Positions 1 to 8,775 are shown, counted from the first letter of the stretch. The stretch is 60,811 nucleotides of DNA from Clostridia bacterium (GCA_017537175.1 JAFYLH010000030.1:1-60811), one strand, 5' to 3'. Numbers and translations are program-made. The notes: generated from the letters alone by a model not told the origin.

Positions 1-267
1 GTAGTCAGCGTGGCCGGGGCAGTCAACGTGTGCGTAGTGACGAGCATCAGTCTCGTACTCAACGTGTCTGGTATTGATTGTAATACCTCTTTCTCTTTCT
101 TCGGGAGCGTTATCGATCTGGTCATATGCCTGGAACTCGATCTTCTCGTTGGTGAGAGAAAGGGTCTTTGTGATAGCTGCTGTAAGAGTGGTCTTACCGT
201 GGTCAACGTGACCGATAGTACCAATGTTAACGTGGGGTTTCGTTCTGACGAATTTTTCCTTTGCCAT
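1..267 (-). CDS. tuf: Translation elongation factor Tu, N-terminal part (cut by window edge)
   Basis: The first 89 codons of EF-Tu are present; the rest lies beyond the left edge. EF-Tu is the cytoplasmic GTPase that carries aminoacyl-tRNA to the ribosome. The start reads [20 protein letters not shown] and is followed by the P-loop [10 protein letters not shown], the switch I region ending RERGITINT, and the beginning of DCPGH. The ATG at 267 has an AGGAGG ribosome site just upstream. It is the last gene of an rpsL-rpsG-fusA-tuf cluster, the classical str operon order, about 150 nt downstream of fusA. Confidence 0.97.
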   Translation of the reverse strand, partial: MAKEKFVRTKPHVNIGTIGHVDHGKTTLTAAITKTLSLTNEKIEFQAYDQIDNAPEERERGITINTRHVEYETDARHYAHVDCPGHADY

Positions 268-418
268 TTTTCTATTCCTCCTAAGAATATATATTTTAAA
301 TTAATTTTGATTTTATTACCTCACCGCAAGATAGACTCACGGTTCAGATAACCACACCTTCGTGTGATCCTTTTGCCTTCAACTGCGCTAACGGCGATTT
401 TAGCCGCACCGCAGGTGC
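268..418 (-). other. fusA-tuf spacer with small hairpins
   Basis: This 151-nt intercistronic spacer begins right after the fusA stop codon with a short hairpin (GCACC TGC GGTGC), followed by another small stem, CACAC GAAG GTGTG. Neither is followed by a U-run on the transcribed (minus) strand, so they do not look like terminators. They may act in mRNA processing or stability between fusA and tuf. Confidence 0.4.
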
Positions 419-2518
419 TTAGTGGTTGCCTCTTGCCTTTACGATGCCCTCAAGGATAGACTTGGGAACTTCTGCAAATTCCAGAGGCTCCATGGAGTAC
501 TGTCCACGACCCTGGGTCTTGGAACGGAGCTCTGTAGCATAACCGAACATTTCGGACAGAGGAACCTTTGCGTTGATCTGTGAAGCGCCGGGAAGTGTCT
601 CCATAGACTGGATCTGACCACGTCTGGAGTTAAGAGATCCGATAACATCACCCATGTAATCCTCGGGTGTTACAACTACAACCTTCATGATAGGCTCGGT
701 AAGAACGGGGTTAGCCTTCTTCATAGCATCCTTGAACGCCATAGAACCAGCGATCTTGAACGCCATTTCGGAAGAGTCAACTTCGTGGTAAGAACCATCA
801 TAAAGTGTGATCTTAACGTCAACTACATTGTAGCCTGCAAGTACACCGCTCTGCATAGCACCCTGGATACCTGCGTCAACTGCGGGAATGTATTCCTTGG
901 GAATAGCACCGCCGACGATCTTGTTCTCAAAGGTGTAGCCTGCACCGGGCTCGTTGGGCTCGAGTATGATCTTAACATGACCGTACTGACCCTTACCACC
1001 GGACTGACGAGCATACTTCATATCAACATCGGCTGTGCTCTTAACGGTTTCCTTATAAGCAACCTGAGGCTCGCCAACGTTAGCCTCTACCTTGAACTCA
1101 CGAAGAAGTCTGTCAACGATAATTTCAAGGTGGAGCTCACCCATACCTGCGATGATGGTCTGGCCTGTCTCTTCATCGGTATAGGTTCTGAATGTGGGGT
1201 CTTCCTCTGCGAGCTTTGCAAGAGCAATACCCATCTTTTCCTGACCTGCCTTGGTCTTGGGCTCGATAGCAACACGGATAACGGGCTCGGGGAACTCCAT
1301 AGACTCAAGGATGATAGGATTCTTTTCGTCACAGAGAGTATCACCTGTTGTGGTGTTCTTTACACCAACGATAGCGGCGATATCACCTGCGTAACATATG
1401 TCAATGTCCTTACGGTCATTAGCATGCATCTGAAGAATACGTCCGCAACGCTCACGGTTACCCTTAGTGGAGTTATAAACTGTAGTACCAGCCTCAACTG
1501 CACCGGAATAAACTCTGAAGAAGCAGAGCTTACCAACAAAGGGGTCGGTCATGATCTTGAATGCGAGTGCGGAGAAGGGCTCTTCGTCAGAAGAATGTCT
1601 TACATCCTCTTCCTCAGTCTCGGGGTTGATACCCTGGATTGCAGGAACATCGAGAGGAGAAGGCATATACTCGATAACTGCATCGAGAAGCTTCTGAACA
1701 CCCTTGTTCTTATAAGAGGTACCGCAAACAACAGGAACGATCTTGTTGTCGATGGTAGCCTGTCTGAGGACGCGCTTGATGTCAGCAATAGAAGGCTCTT
1801 CACCCTCAAGGTACTTTTCCATAAGCTCGTCATCCTGCTCTACAACGGTCTCGATGAGGGCAGCTCTGTACTCCTCAGCCTTTTCCATCATATCTGCGGG
1901 AATCTCCTCAGTACGCATATCCTTACCAAGGTCATCGTAATAAACCTCGGCATTCATCTCGATAAGGTCGATGATACCCTTAAAGGTATCCTCTGCACCG
2001 ATGGGGAGCTGAATGGGAAGTGCGTTACACTTAAGTCTGTCCTTCATCATCTGTACAACACGATAGAAGTCAGCACCCATAATGTCCATCTTATTTACAT
2101 AAGCCATTCTGGGTACACCGTACTGGTCAGCCTGACGCCATACAGTCTCGGACTGAGGCTCAACGCCGCCCTTGGCACATAATACTGTAACTGAACCGTC
2201 CAGTACACGCAGTGAACGCTCAACCTCAACGGTAAAGTCAACGTGACCGGGGGTGTCAATGATGTTTATACGGTGCTTTTTGAACTGGTTGTTGGCACCC
2301 TGCCAATAACAGGTGGTAGCAGCAGAAGTAATTGTAATACCTCTCTCCTGCTCCTGCTCCATCCAGTCCATTGTTGCGGAGCCGTCATGTGTCTCACCGA
2401 GTCTGTGGTTAACACCTGTGTAGAACAGGATACGCTCGGTGGTAGTGGTCTTACCCGCGTCGATATGTGCCATGATACCGATATTTCTGGTATTTTGCAA
2501 CGAATATTCTCTAGGCAT
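419..2518 (-). CDS. fusA: Translation elongation factor G
   Basis: EF-G catalyses GTP-dependent ribosomal translocation and, with RRF, ribosome recycling. The 699-residue length is normal for the family. The G1 motif [15 protein letters not shown] lies near residues 17-31, RGITITSAA is switch I, DTPGHVDF is G3 and NKMD is G4. Domains IV and V follow (GGKGQYGHV, then a C-terminus rich in SLNSRRGQI). An ATG start with a GGAG site fits the [20 protein letters not shown] beginning. It lies 39 nt downstream of rpsG and upstream of tuf in the str operon. Confidence 0.98.
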   Translation of the reverse strand: MPREYSLQNTRNIGIMAHIDAGKTTTTERILFYTGVNHRLGETHDGSATMDWMEQEQERGITITSAATTCYWQGANNQFKKHRINIIDTPGHVDFTVEVERSLRVLDGSVTVLCAKGGVEPQSETVWRQADQYGVPRMAYVNKMDIMGADFYRVVQMMKDRLKCNALPIQLPIGAEDTFKGIIDLIEMNAEVYYDDLGKDMRTEEIPADMMEKAEEYRAALIETVVEQDDELMEKYLEGEEPSIADIKRVLRQATIDNKIVPVVCGTSYKNKGVQKLLDAVIEYMPSPLDVPAIQGINPETEEEDVRHSSDEEPFSALAFKIMTDPFVGKLCFFRVYSGAVEAGTTVYNSTKGNRERCGRILQMHANDRKDIDICYAGDIAAIVGVKNTTTGDTLCDEKNPIILESMEFPEPVIRVAIEPKTKAGQEKMGIALAKLAEEDPTFRTYTDEETGQTIIAGMGELHLEIIVDRLLREFKVEANVGEPQVAYKETVKSTADVDMKYARQSGGKGQYGHVKIILEPNEPGAGYTFENKIVGGAIPKEYIPAVDAGIQGAMQSGVLAGYNVVDVKITLYDGSYHEVDSSEMAFKIAGSMAFKDAMKKANPVLTEPIMKVVVVTPEDYMGDVIGSLNSRRGQIQSMETLPGASQINAKVPLSEMFGYATELRSKTQGRGQYSMEPLEFAEVPKSILEGIVKARGNH

Positions 2519-2557
2519 TTTAATCTCCTTTTAATATAAACGTCTGACCGGCACAAA

Positions 2558-3028
2558 TTAATATCTGTAATGTGCAAAAGCTCTGTTAGCTTCAGCCATT
2601 CTGTGAGTTTCTTCCTTCTTCTTGAAAGCGCCGCCGGTAGAGTTGATTGCATCAACTATCTCGCCTGCGAGCTTTTCTGCCATGGTTCTCTCACTGCGGT
2701 TTCTGGAATATGTTCTGATCCAACGCAGACCAAGTGTCTGTCTTCTCTCTTCACGAACTTCCATAGGAACCTGATAAGTGGAACCGCCGATTCTACGAGC
2801 CTTAACCTCGAGAACAGGCATTACATTGTTGAGAGCTTCCTGGAATGCTTCCAGTGCGTTCTTGCCGCTCTTCTCCTCTACGATCTTGAATGCATCGTAA
2901 ACGATCTTCTGAGCAACACCTCTCTTGCCGTCATACATAATGTTGTTGATAAGCTTGGTAACAAGCTTAGAATTATACATAGGATCCGGCAGAACGTCTC
3001 TCTTAGAAATCTGACCTCTTCTAGGCAT
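2558..3028 (-). CDS. rpsG: Small ribosomal subunit protein S7
   Basis: S7 is a primary 16S rRNA binder that nucleates assembly of the 30S head and contacts E-site tRNA. The 156-residue protein starts [20 protein letters not shown] and contains the conserved [18 protein letters not shown] and [11 protein letters not shown] segments, then ends AFAHYRY, all typical bacterial S7. An AGGGAGG ribosome site precedes the ATG. It sits between rpsL and fusA. In other bacteria S7 represses translation of its own operon; no particular site for that was identified here. Confidence 0.98.
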   Translation of the reverse strand: MPRRGQISKRDVLPDPMYNSKLVTKLINNIMYDGKRGVAQKIVYDAFKIVEEKSGKNALEAFQEALNNVMPVLEVKARRIGGSTYQVPMEVREERRQTLGLRWIRTYSRNRSERTMAEKLAGEIVDAINSTGGAFKKKEETHRMAEANRAFAHYRY

Positions 3029-3173
3029 GATCTTCCCTCCTTCATAAAAATGATATCACAGGTACTCGAAAATTAGATTTTTTCGTAGATGCTTATTAAG
3101 AGTCAGGAATACAAAATTATATCAATAAGTTGATAGCATGTATAACCGACCTTAAGCAATCCTTGTGATGTGA

Positions 3174-3593
3174 TTATTTACCTGCTTTAGGTCTCTTGGT
3201 ACCGTACTTTGAACGGCTCTGTCTACGGGTGTCAACGCCCTGTGCGTCGAGCGTACCGCGTATGATGTGGTAACGTACACCGGGGAGGTCACGTACCCTA
3301 CCGCCACGAATAAGAACAACAGAGTGCTCCTGAAGGTTGTGGCCGATACCGGGGATATAAGTGGTTGCCTCCATACCGTTGGTAAGTCTTACTCTGGCGA
3401 TCTTACGAAGAGCAGAGTTAGGCTTCTTAGGGCTGGTGGTTGTAACCTTTGTACATACACCGCGCTTCTGGGGTGCAGACTGGTTTGTAGGTCTGTTTGT
3501 AAGACTGTTAAAACCCTTCTGAAGTACAGGGGACTTGGACTTCCATGTCTTGTCCTGACGTCCGTGTCTGACTAACTGGTTAAAGGTTGGCAT
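3174..3593 (-). CDS. rpsL: Small ribosomal subunit protein S12
   Basis: S12 lies at the decoding centre of the 30S subunit and controls accuracy; it is the classical streptomycin-resistance locus. The 139-residue sequence carries the universally conserved [17 protein letters not shown] loop and the [17 protein letters not shown] segment. The lysine in TSPKKPNS is wild type, so no streptomycin-resistance substitution is evident at that position. It is the first gene of the str operon, with a promoter about 75-100 nt upstream. A 145-nt spacer separates it from rpsG. Confidence 0.98.
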   Translation of the reverse strand: MPTFNQLVRHGRQDKTWKSKSPVLQKGFNSLTNRPTNQSAPQKRGVCTKVTTTSPKKPNSALRKIARVRLTNGMEATTYIPGIGHNLQEHSVVLIRGGRVRDLPGVRYHIIRGTLDAQGVDTRRQSRSKYGTKRPKAGK

Positions 3594-3665
3594 GCTACAA
3601 CTCCTTTCTTAAGTATTTATAAATTTGTGCGTGCGAAAAGCTATGTGCATTTCGACACAAGATAG

Positions 3666-3695
3666 ATTATATCACTATAGGATTAGAATTGTCAA
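3666..3695 (-). promoter_or_regulatory. SigA-type promoter of the str operon
   Basis: On the minus strand there is TTGACA (3690-3695), an 18-nt spacer and TATAAT (3666-3671), with both hexamers perfect. It lies about 75 nt upstream of the rpsL start and points towards it. The rest of the 351-nt gap between rpsL and the next gene (about 3696-3847) is A/T-rich and shows nothing recognisable. Confidence 0.8.
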
Positions 3696-3848
3696 GACAA
3701 AATCTTCTTATACAAAATTTTTTTACATTTAGATAAATATTTCCCTTAATTTGCAATTTTAATCCCAATTCTTTATTAAGAACGCCGGACAAAAGCACTT
3801 TATCTATGCTTATATTCATAATAGAACTCTCTATACTCAATACGCAAA

Positions 3849-3895
3849 AAAGCCTATGGCAGCTTTTGTTCTGCCGTAGGCTTTACTTTTTGTTG
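3849..3895 (-). terminator. Intrinsic terminator after the HtrA-like protease
   Basis: Read on the minus strand, AAAGCCTACGGCAG pairs with CTGCCATAGGCTTT around a short loop (one G-U pair) and is followed by a run of Ts. It lies about 50 nt downstream of the protease stop codon. Confidence 0.8.
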
Positions 3896-3944
3896 TTTGT
3901 TTTATCCGGTTTATTAAAACTGTTTGTTACATTACAGATCAATA

Positions 3945-5036
3945 TTAATAACAGTTTACATCGATAATGAGAACAGGATCAGAGAAAAACTCACCTTCGT
4001 TGTACTTGGTAAGAGTTACCTCAACACCTGTATTGCGGTTCAGATATACAGCCTGGGTAACACGGTAATCACCGTAGGAATCGTCTTCTTCATAAACAAA
4101 GCCTTTTCCCTTCAGATACTCAACATAATTATCGTACTCTGCCTGTGCATAATCATACAGATAGTAGTAACAGTCATCGTCATAACCTACTTCAATTCTG
4201 TCTTCATCAATATCAAAGTCCGAACCTGTTGAAGAATAACGGCACTTACAACCGGAATTAACCACCTGATAGGTGTTTACCGTTGTGTACCACTGATCAC
4301 CGTCGGAATCATATACATAGCCGAGATAAGAGTTGTTTCTTTCGTTTCTCCACCAATTTACATACTCGCCTATAGAATAGTTAGGCTCTTCGGTAATATC
4401 ATCGAGCATAGAAATATAGCCGGAAAGGTTAGTACCGTCTCCACTGGTATAGCTTGCAGTATTAACACCGATTACCTTACCGTATTCGTTAAGTAAGGGA
4501 CCACCGCTGTTGCCGCTGGAAATGTTGGCATTTGTAACAATATATGTAGCTGAACCACGCTTATGCTCTGTGTTTGAAATAATACCGTTTGTAAAGGCAC
4601 CCTCAATAAATCCGAGAGAAGAACCTACTGCATATACAGTCTGTCCCTTTGCAAATTCGGTAGTTGTTTCAAAATAATCATTGCCTGAAATATCAACCTT
4701 GAGAACCGCAAGGTCATATTTTTCGCTGAACTTAATTACGCCTGTAACAGCATAAGAAGCACCGTCGGTAAACTTAACAGAAAGCTCCTCTGCAAACTCG
4801 ATAACATGATAATTTGTAACAAGAGTACCATCATCATCAATAAAGAAGCCGCTGCCTGTTCCATCAGTTGCATATACTGTAACAACACGACTTTCGGCAT
4901 ATTCAGCAAGCTCTGTTGCATTCATAACTTTTGGCTCATTTGATGACATCAATCCCTTTACCAAGCCTGTTCCACAACAACCTGTCAATGAAAAAATCAT
5001 AGCAAAGGCAATGGCAACACAAAAGATTTTTCTCAT
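3945..5036 (-). CDS. Secreted HtrA-like serine protease lipoprotein (S1C/trypsin fold)
   Basis: This is a 363-residue predicted lipoprotein protease, probably anchored on the outer face of the membrane. The signal peptide ends in lipobox LTGC (Cys20). The trypsin-fold triad is visible: His77 in TNYHVIEF, Asp108 in YDLAVLKV and Ser177 in SSGNSGGPLL. Unlike standard HtrA/DegP there is no recognisable PDZ domain. Instead an acidic, tyrosine-rich C-terminal region (about residues 225-363) follows, which includes CKC and a DDDCYYYLYDYAQAEYDNY stretch. The gene is monocistronic with its own promoter and terminator. Substrate unknown; a quality-control or sensing role is an inference. Confidence 0.85.
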   Translation of the reverse strand: MRKIFCVAIAFAMIFSLTGCCGTGLVKGLMSSNEPKVMNATELAEYAESRVVTVYATDGTGSGFFIDDDGTLVTNYHVIEFAEELSVKFTDGASYAVTGVIKFSEKYDLAVLKVDISGNDYFETTTEFAKGQTVYAVGSSLGFIEGAFTNGIISNTEHKRGSATYIVTNANISSGNSGGPLLNEYGKVIGVNTASYTSGDGTNLSGYISMLDDITEEPNYSIGEYVNWWRNERNNSYLGYVYDSDGDQWYTTVNTYQVVNSGCKCRYSSTGSDFDIDEDRIEVGYDDDCYYYLYDYAQAEYDNYVEYLKGKGFVYEEDDSYGDYRVTQAVYLNRNTGVEVTLTKYNEGEFFSDPVLIIDVNCY

Positions 5037-5102
5037 TTTTTACCCTCTCAACACTAAATTTCACAAAATAAGTCACTACGGTAACAATATTTTACAATTT
5101 AC

Positions 5103-5131
5103 ATTTTACAACAACATTCGCAATTTGTCAA
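5103..5131 (-). promoter_or_regulatory. Promoter of the HtrA-like protease gene
   Basis: On the minus strand TTGACA (5126-5131), a 17-nt spacer and TAAAAT (5103-5108) lie about 67 nt upstream of the protease ATG, giving a short A/T-rich leader. Confidence 0.7.
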
Positions 5132-5171
5132 TGTTTTTTTCAAAATGCTGTTCTTAAACACCCTGTATTTT

Positions 5172-5217
5172 ACAACTAAAAACACTCTGTTGTTAAACAG
5201 AGTGTTTTTAGTTGTAA
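5172..5217 (-). terminator. Terminator of the rubrerythrin gene
   Basis: A long perfect inverted repeat (ACAACTAAAAACACTCTG and its complement around TTGTTAA) lies directly downstream of the rubrerythrin stop codon. Its A/T-rich outer stem supplies the U-tract in either direction, so it can also insulate the protease promoter. Confidence 0.75.
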
Positions 5218-5233
5218 TGCTTCGAGGTGCTTT

Positions 5234-5827
5234 TCAGCCTGTGTATGGAGCTTTGTTAAGTCTGATAAAATACCCCTGCTCATGCTGACATACGGGACAG
5301 AACAGAGGCACCTTTGCTCCTATATGGATATGTCCGCAATTAAGACACATCCAGCTCTCCACCTCCGTTGAGGCAAAGAGGATGTTCTTTTCCATAAGCT
5401 CGGCTAATTCGTTAAAGCGCTCACCGTGGGTCTTCTCTATTGCGGCTATCATCTCAAAGGATGCCGACACCTGACCAAAGCCCTCCTCCTTTGCGGTCTT
5501 GGCAAAGGCCTTGTAGACGGTGTCGTATTCCTCAAATTCATTGTGTGCCGCCGCCTTTATAAGCTCGGGTATGGATGAGGAGTTGTTTACGGGGTAGCTG
5601 CCGTCGATGGAAATGACCTCGCCGTTAAGCTCCTTTAAGTGATTATAAAAGACGGTGGCGTGCTCCTTTTCCTGATCGGCTGTAAACTTGAATATCTGCT
5701 CCACTACAGGCAGTTTCTGCTGACTTGCAATACCTGCGGCTATGATATAGCGGTTACGCGCCTGGCTTTCTCCCGCAAAGGCACGCATAAGATTTTTTGC
5801 TGTTTCGCTGTTTCTGAATTCTATCAT
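5234..5827 (-). CDS. rbr: Rubrerythrin (peroxide-reducing di-iron protein)
   Basis: Rubrerythrin reduces hydrogen peroxide with electrons from rubredoxin or NAD(P)H-linked donors and is a typical oxidative-stress protein of strict anaerobes. The N-terminal ferritin-like four-helix domain carries the di-iron ligands (FAGESQARNRY, TADQEKEHATVF, and later the E..H of IAAIEKTHGERFNELAEL). The C-terminus has a rubredoxin-like Fe(SCys)4 site formed by CLNCGH and CPVCQ. The ATG at 5827 (MIEFRNSETAKNL) was chosen because AAAGGAGG lies just upstream; an in-frame upstream ATG at 5881 lies in repeat sequence. 197 residues, normal length, followed by its own terminator. Confidence 0.95.
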   Translation of the reverse strand: MIEFRNSETAKNLMRAFAGESQARNRYIIAAGIASQQKLPVVEQIFKFTADQEKEHATVFYNHLKELNGEVISIDGSYPVNNSSSIPELIKAAAHNEFEEYDTVYKAFAKTAKEEGFGQVSASFEMIAAIEKTHGERFNELAELMEKNILFASTEVESWMCLNCGHIHIGAKVPLFCPVCQHEQGYFIRLNKAPYTG

Positions 5828-5876
5828 AAATAAAATCCTCCTTTTGAGGATAGTATTGACAGAATTGGGAGGGTTA

Positions 5877-5974
5877 TTCACCTATCGGTGAAGCGATATT
5901 CCCTTTGGGAGCGATATTCACCTTTCGGTGAGCGATATGTCTGCGACGCGATATGTTTGTCCTAAAGGACAAAC
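5877..5974. repeat. Array of five small hairpins separated by GCGATAT
   Basis: Four copies of GCGATAT start at 5893, 5911, 5932 and 5948. Every interval between them, and the flank on each side, is a different self-complementary block: TTCACCTATCGGTGAA, TCCCTTTGGGA, TCACCTTTCGGTGA, GTCTGCGAC and a 20-nt block with GTTTGTCC/GGACAAAC arms. It lies between copA and the rubrerythrin gene, downstream of copA. The stems are unrelated in sequence but the linker is constant. Confidence 0.9.
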
Positions 5975-5978
5975 GCAT

Positions 5979-6073
5979 AAAGGAAGCTTTTGACCAAAAG
6001 GTCAAAAGCCTCCTTAACTCCTAACTCCTAACTCCTAACTCCTAACTCCTAACTCCTAACTCCTAACTCCTAA
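5979..6073 (-). repeat. Stop-codon-adjacent heptamer/hairpin element after copA
   Basis: Read downstream from the copA stop codon on the minus strand: eight tandem TTAGGAG units (plus-strand CTCCTAA, 6018-6073), then TTAAGGAGG, then the hairpin GCTTTTGACC TTTT GGTCAAAAGC, then TTCCTTT. The hairpin followed by a short U-rich stretch could act as the copA terminator. It belongs to the same family as the elements after prmA, grpE, radA and the 27.1-29.3 kb glycyl radical enzyme gene. Confidence 0.85.
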
Positions 6074-8482
6074 TTACAATACAGTGTATCCCGCGTCTGT
6101 AACAGCCTTATTCAGAACCTCTGTTGCTACCTCTGTGTTAAGGGTAACGGTGGCTGTCTTTGCATCAAGATCTGCTACAGCCTCGGCTACTCCCTCTACT
6201 GCCATAAGTGCCTTTTCTACGTGTGCCTTACAGCGGGGACACATCATTCCGTCAACTTTTAATGTCTTTGTCATTTCTTTATTTCCTTTCTTCTTGGTTT
6301 TAGAAAAATTATATAATCTGAGTGCGTTTGTAACAACACATACCGAGCTTAAGCTCATAGCCGCCGCTCCTATCATAGGATCAAGCTTTATACCAAAGGG
6401 TATAAACAGCACGCCTGCCGCCAAGGGGATACCCAATGTATTATAGAAAAACGCCCAGAAGAGATTTGTCTTGATATTGCGGATGACCGCCTTGCCGAGA
6501 TCTATGGCGGTAACGGCATCGGTAAGAGCGCTTTTCATAAGCACAATATCGGCAGAATCTATGGCTATATCTGTTCCTGCACCGATAGCGATACCAACAT
6601 CTGCACGGGTGAGTGCGGGAGCATCGTTTATGCCGTCGCCTATCATAGCCACCCTTTTACCCTCGGCTTGCAGCCTTGATATACAGGACTCCTTATCTCC
6701 GGGCATTACATCGGATATGATATGTTCTATTCCTGCCTTTTCGGCTATTGCCTTTGCGGTATCAGAATTATCGCCTGTCAGCATTATTATATCGATACCC
6801 TGTTTTTTGAAGCTCTCTATAGCCTCGCGGCTGTCGGGGCGAATGGTGTCGGCTACCGCTATAACTCCCAAGACCTTGCCGTCAAGGGCAAAGATAAGGG
6901 GCGTTTTACCCTCCTTGGCATAGGCAGGGATATCGGTCATCTCAATTCCCGCTTCGCTCATAAATGCAGAGTTGCCGCCAAGCGCCTTTTTACCCTGATA
7001 TATGGCCTTTATTCCTCTGCCGGGGATATTTTCAAAATCTGTTATTTCCTCTTTTGTTATTCCCTTTTCCTCGGCATAGCGGCATACCGCCTGACCCAAA
7101 GGATGCTCGCTTTTTGATTCAAGAGAATATGCAAGCCTTAAAAGCTCTGCCCCGTCGCCCGAAATATCCGTTACCCTCGGTGTTCCCTCGGTTACCGTAC
7201 CTGTTTTGTCAAGAACAACGGTGTCAATACTGTGGAGAGCTTCAAGTACCTCTGCGGATTTTACAAGTATTCCGAGACTTGCGGCTCTGCCTGTGCCTAC
7301 CATTATGGCAACCGGTGTAGCAAGACCGAGAGCACAGGGACAGGATATTACAAGCACCGATATTGCAAGATTAAGTGAGAAGTCTACACCCTTACCCATA
7401 ATAGTCCATACGATAAAGGTAACAAGAGCTATAGCTATGACTATGGGTACAAAGATACCGCTTATCTTATCCGCAAGTCTTGCAATAGGCGGCTTTGAGC
7501 TTCCCGCATCCTCCACCATTTTTATTATCTGAGAAATAGTGGTCTCCTCACCTACACGGGTCGCTCTGAATTTAAAGGAGCCGTTTTTGTTTACGGTAGC
7601 GCAGATTACATCGTCACCCTCTTTTTTCTCTACGGGAATGCTCTCTCCCGTAACTGCCGACTGATCCACCCAGCCGTTGCCCGATAGTACAACACCGTCA
7701 ACGGCTATCGCCTCACCGGGTTTTACAATAATTATATCTCCTGCTCTGATATCCGAAGCAAGAACGGTTACCTCTTTATCCTCACGCACTACTGTTGCGG
7801 TCTTTGGGGAGAGATTTATCAGCTTATCAAGAGCCGAGGTGGTCTTTGCCTTGGAGCGTGCCTCAAGATATTTACCCACGGTCACAAGGGTAAGTATCAT
7901 AGCAGCCGATTCAAAATAGAGATCGTGAGTACCGGAGGTATCCCCGTATGCCATACGGTAAAGGGTAATCACTCCGTAAATAAAGGATGCTCCCGAGCCT
8001 ATCATTACAAGGGTGTCCATATTTGGAGACAGTTTGACAAGCGCCTTTGAGCCCACAATAAAAAATTTGCGGTTAATGAATATCACAAGGATAGCCAAAA
8101 GCATCTGAGTGACGGCATTGGCTATATCCGGCATATAGGGCATAGGCAGGCCCCACATATGACCCATTGCAATATACATAAGGGGTATCATTATTATGAC
8201 AGAGGCTATGAGCCTAAGCCACATTCCTGTCCTTTCATTCTCGGCGTAATTATTCTGTTTTGTATTATTCTGACCGTACAGAGATGCACCGTAGCCTATT
8301 TCTGTAACTGCGGCTATTATCTCGGCATCGCCTGTAAGAGCCTCGTCATACTCTGCCGTCATACTGCCCGACAAAAGATTGACATCGACCTTATTTACGC
8401 CTTCTATCTTAGATACACGGCGTTCTACATTAGCCTGACAGGCGGCACAGGTCATACCTGTGACGCTGTATTTTTGTTTCAT
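6074..8482 (-). CDS. copA: Copper-exporting P1B-type ATPase with an extra C-terminal metal-binding domain
   Basis: This 802-residue Cu(I) efflux ATPase sits in the cytoplasmic membrane. In order: an N-terminal HMA domain (GMTCAAC, Cys12/Cys15), six to eight membrane helices, the actuator motif TGES, the metal-channel motif CPC in SCPCALGLATP, phosphorylation motif DKTGT, the SEHPLG motif and GDGINDAPAL. After the last membrane helix there is a second HMA domain (GMMCPRCKAH), which is unusual at the C-terminus. An in-frame ATG at 6274 (Met737) is preceded by AAAGGA, so a free CopZ-like chaperone could be made from the same mRNA. Strong promoter and palindrome upstream. Confidence 0.95.
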   Translation of the reverse strand: MKQKYSVTGMTCAACQANVERRVSKIEGVNKVDVNLLSGSMTAEYDEALTGDAEIIAAVTEIGYGASLYGQNNTKQNNYAENERTGMWLRLIASVIIMIPLMYIAMGHMWGLPMPYMPDIANAVTQMLLAILVIFINRKFFIVGSKALVKLSPNMDTLVMIGSGASFIYGVITLYRMAYGDTSGTHDLYFESAAMILTLVTVGKYLEARSKAKTTSALDKLINLSPKTATVVREDKEVTVLASDIRAGDIIIVKPGEAIAVDGVVLSGNGWVDQSAVTGESIPVEKKEGDDVICATVNKNGSFKFRATRVGEETTISQIIKMVEDAGSSKPPIARLADKISGIFVPIVIAIALVTFIVWTIMGKGVDFSLNLAISVLVISCPCALGLATPVAIMVGTGRAASLGILVKSAEVLEALHSIDTVVLDKTGTVTEGTPRVTDISGDGAELLRLAYSLESKSEHPLGQAVCRYAEEKGITKEEITDFENIPGRGIKAIYQGKKALGGNSAFMSEAGIEMTDIPAYAKEGKTPLIFALDGKVLGVIAVADTIRPDSREAIESFKKQGIDIIMLTGDNSDTAKAIAEKAGIEHIISDVMPGDKESCISRLQAEGKRVAMIGDGINDAPALTRADVGIAIGAGTDIAIDSADIVLMKSALTDAVTAIDLGKAVIRNIKTNLFWAFFYNTLGIPLAAGVLFIPFGIKLDPMIGAAAMSLSSVCVVTNALRLYNFSKTKKKGNKEMTKTLKVDGMMCPRCKAHVEKALMAVEGVAEAVADLDAKTATVTLNTEVATEVLNKAVTDAGYTVL

Positions 8483-8489
8483 AGTTTCA

Positions 8490-8506
8490 CCTACCTTTAG
8501 GTAAGT
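8490..8506 (-). promoter_or_regulatory. Candidate copper-responsive operator
   Basis: TACCT-TT-AGGTA, a 5+2+5 palindrome at 8492-8503, lies between the copA -10 box and start codon and overlaps the ribosome binding site region. Copper repressors of the CsoR family bind pseudo-palindromes with TACC/GGTA-type arms, so this is a plausible site. No regulator gene is in the window. Confidence 0.4.
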
Positions 8507-8508
8507 AT

Positions 8509-8537
8509 ATTATATACTCGGTTCAACAACTTGTCAA
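8509..8537 (-). promoter_or_regulatory. Consensus promoter of copA
   Basis: Minus strand TTGACA (8532-8537), 17-nt spacer and TATAAT (8509-8514), a full SigA consensus. A promoter this strong driving a copper pump would be expected to be repressed in the absence of copper. Confidence 0.85.
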
Positions 8538-8539
8538 GA

Positions 8540-8734
8540 AAACACCTGCGGTGCAGGTGTTTTAAGCTAAATTGTTGTCTTTGACAACAGCTAAATTATT
8601 CCGCATTGCTCCATAGCTAAATTTCACTTTGTGAAGCTAAATTAAATTCACCTTTAGCCGGGCAAAGCCCAATTTAGCTCCGTCAGGAATTTAGCCGGGT
8701 ATGCCCGATTTAGCTCGCCGAAGGCGAATTTAGC
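8540..8734. repeat. Array of small hairpins separated by AGCTAAATT / AATTTAGC
   Basis: The linker AGCTAAATT occurs at 8565, 8589, 8615 and 8635, and its reverse complement (A)ATTTAGC at 8671, 8688, 8708 and 8727. Most of the blocks between them are different small hairpins: GTTGTC TTT GACAAC, TCAC TTT GTGA, CGGG TATG CCCG and TCGCC GAA GGCGA. The array begins with a strong hairpin, AACACCTGC GGT GCAGGTGTT. The linker orientation flips near 8650, so the whole array is itself roughly an inverted repeat. It fills the spacer between the 8.7-10.6 kb gene and the copA promoter. Confidence 0.9.
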
Positions 8735-8740
8735 TGCGGT

Positions 8741-8775
8741 GGAATGCCTTACCGTCCCGGGCGGTAAGGCATTCC
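8741..8775. repeat. Perfect 14-bp inverted repeat across a stop codon
   Basis: GGAATGCCTTACCG (8741-8754) pairs perfectly with CGGTAAGGCATTCC (8762-8775) around seven bases. The stop codon of the polysaccharide-binding lipoprotein gene (8749-8751) lies inside the left arm, so the last residues of that protein are encoded by the hairpin. There is no U-run after it. Confidence 0.85.

Noticed and set aside
785..2182. Long plus-strand open frames opposite fusA
   Set aside because: They are antisense shadows of EF-G caused by biased codon use; no ribosome site and no recognisable domain.
5877..5974. CRISPR array (GCGATAT repeats with spacers)
   Set aside because: Repeats are only 7 nt, spacers are themselves palindromes of 9-20 nt, and no cas genes are near.
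6013..6073. CRISPR-like repeat array
   Set aside because: The 7-nt units are contiguous with no spacers; it is a heptamer tandem array within the stop-codon-anchored element.
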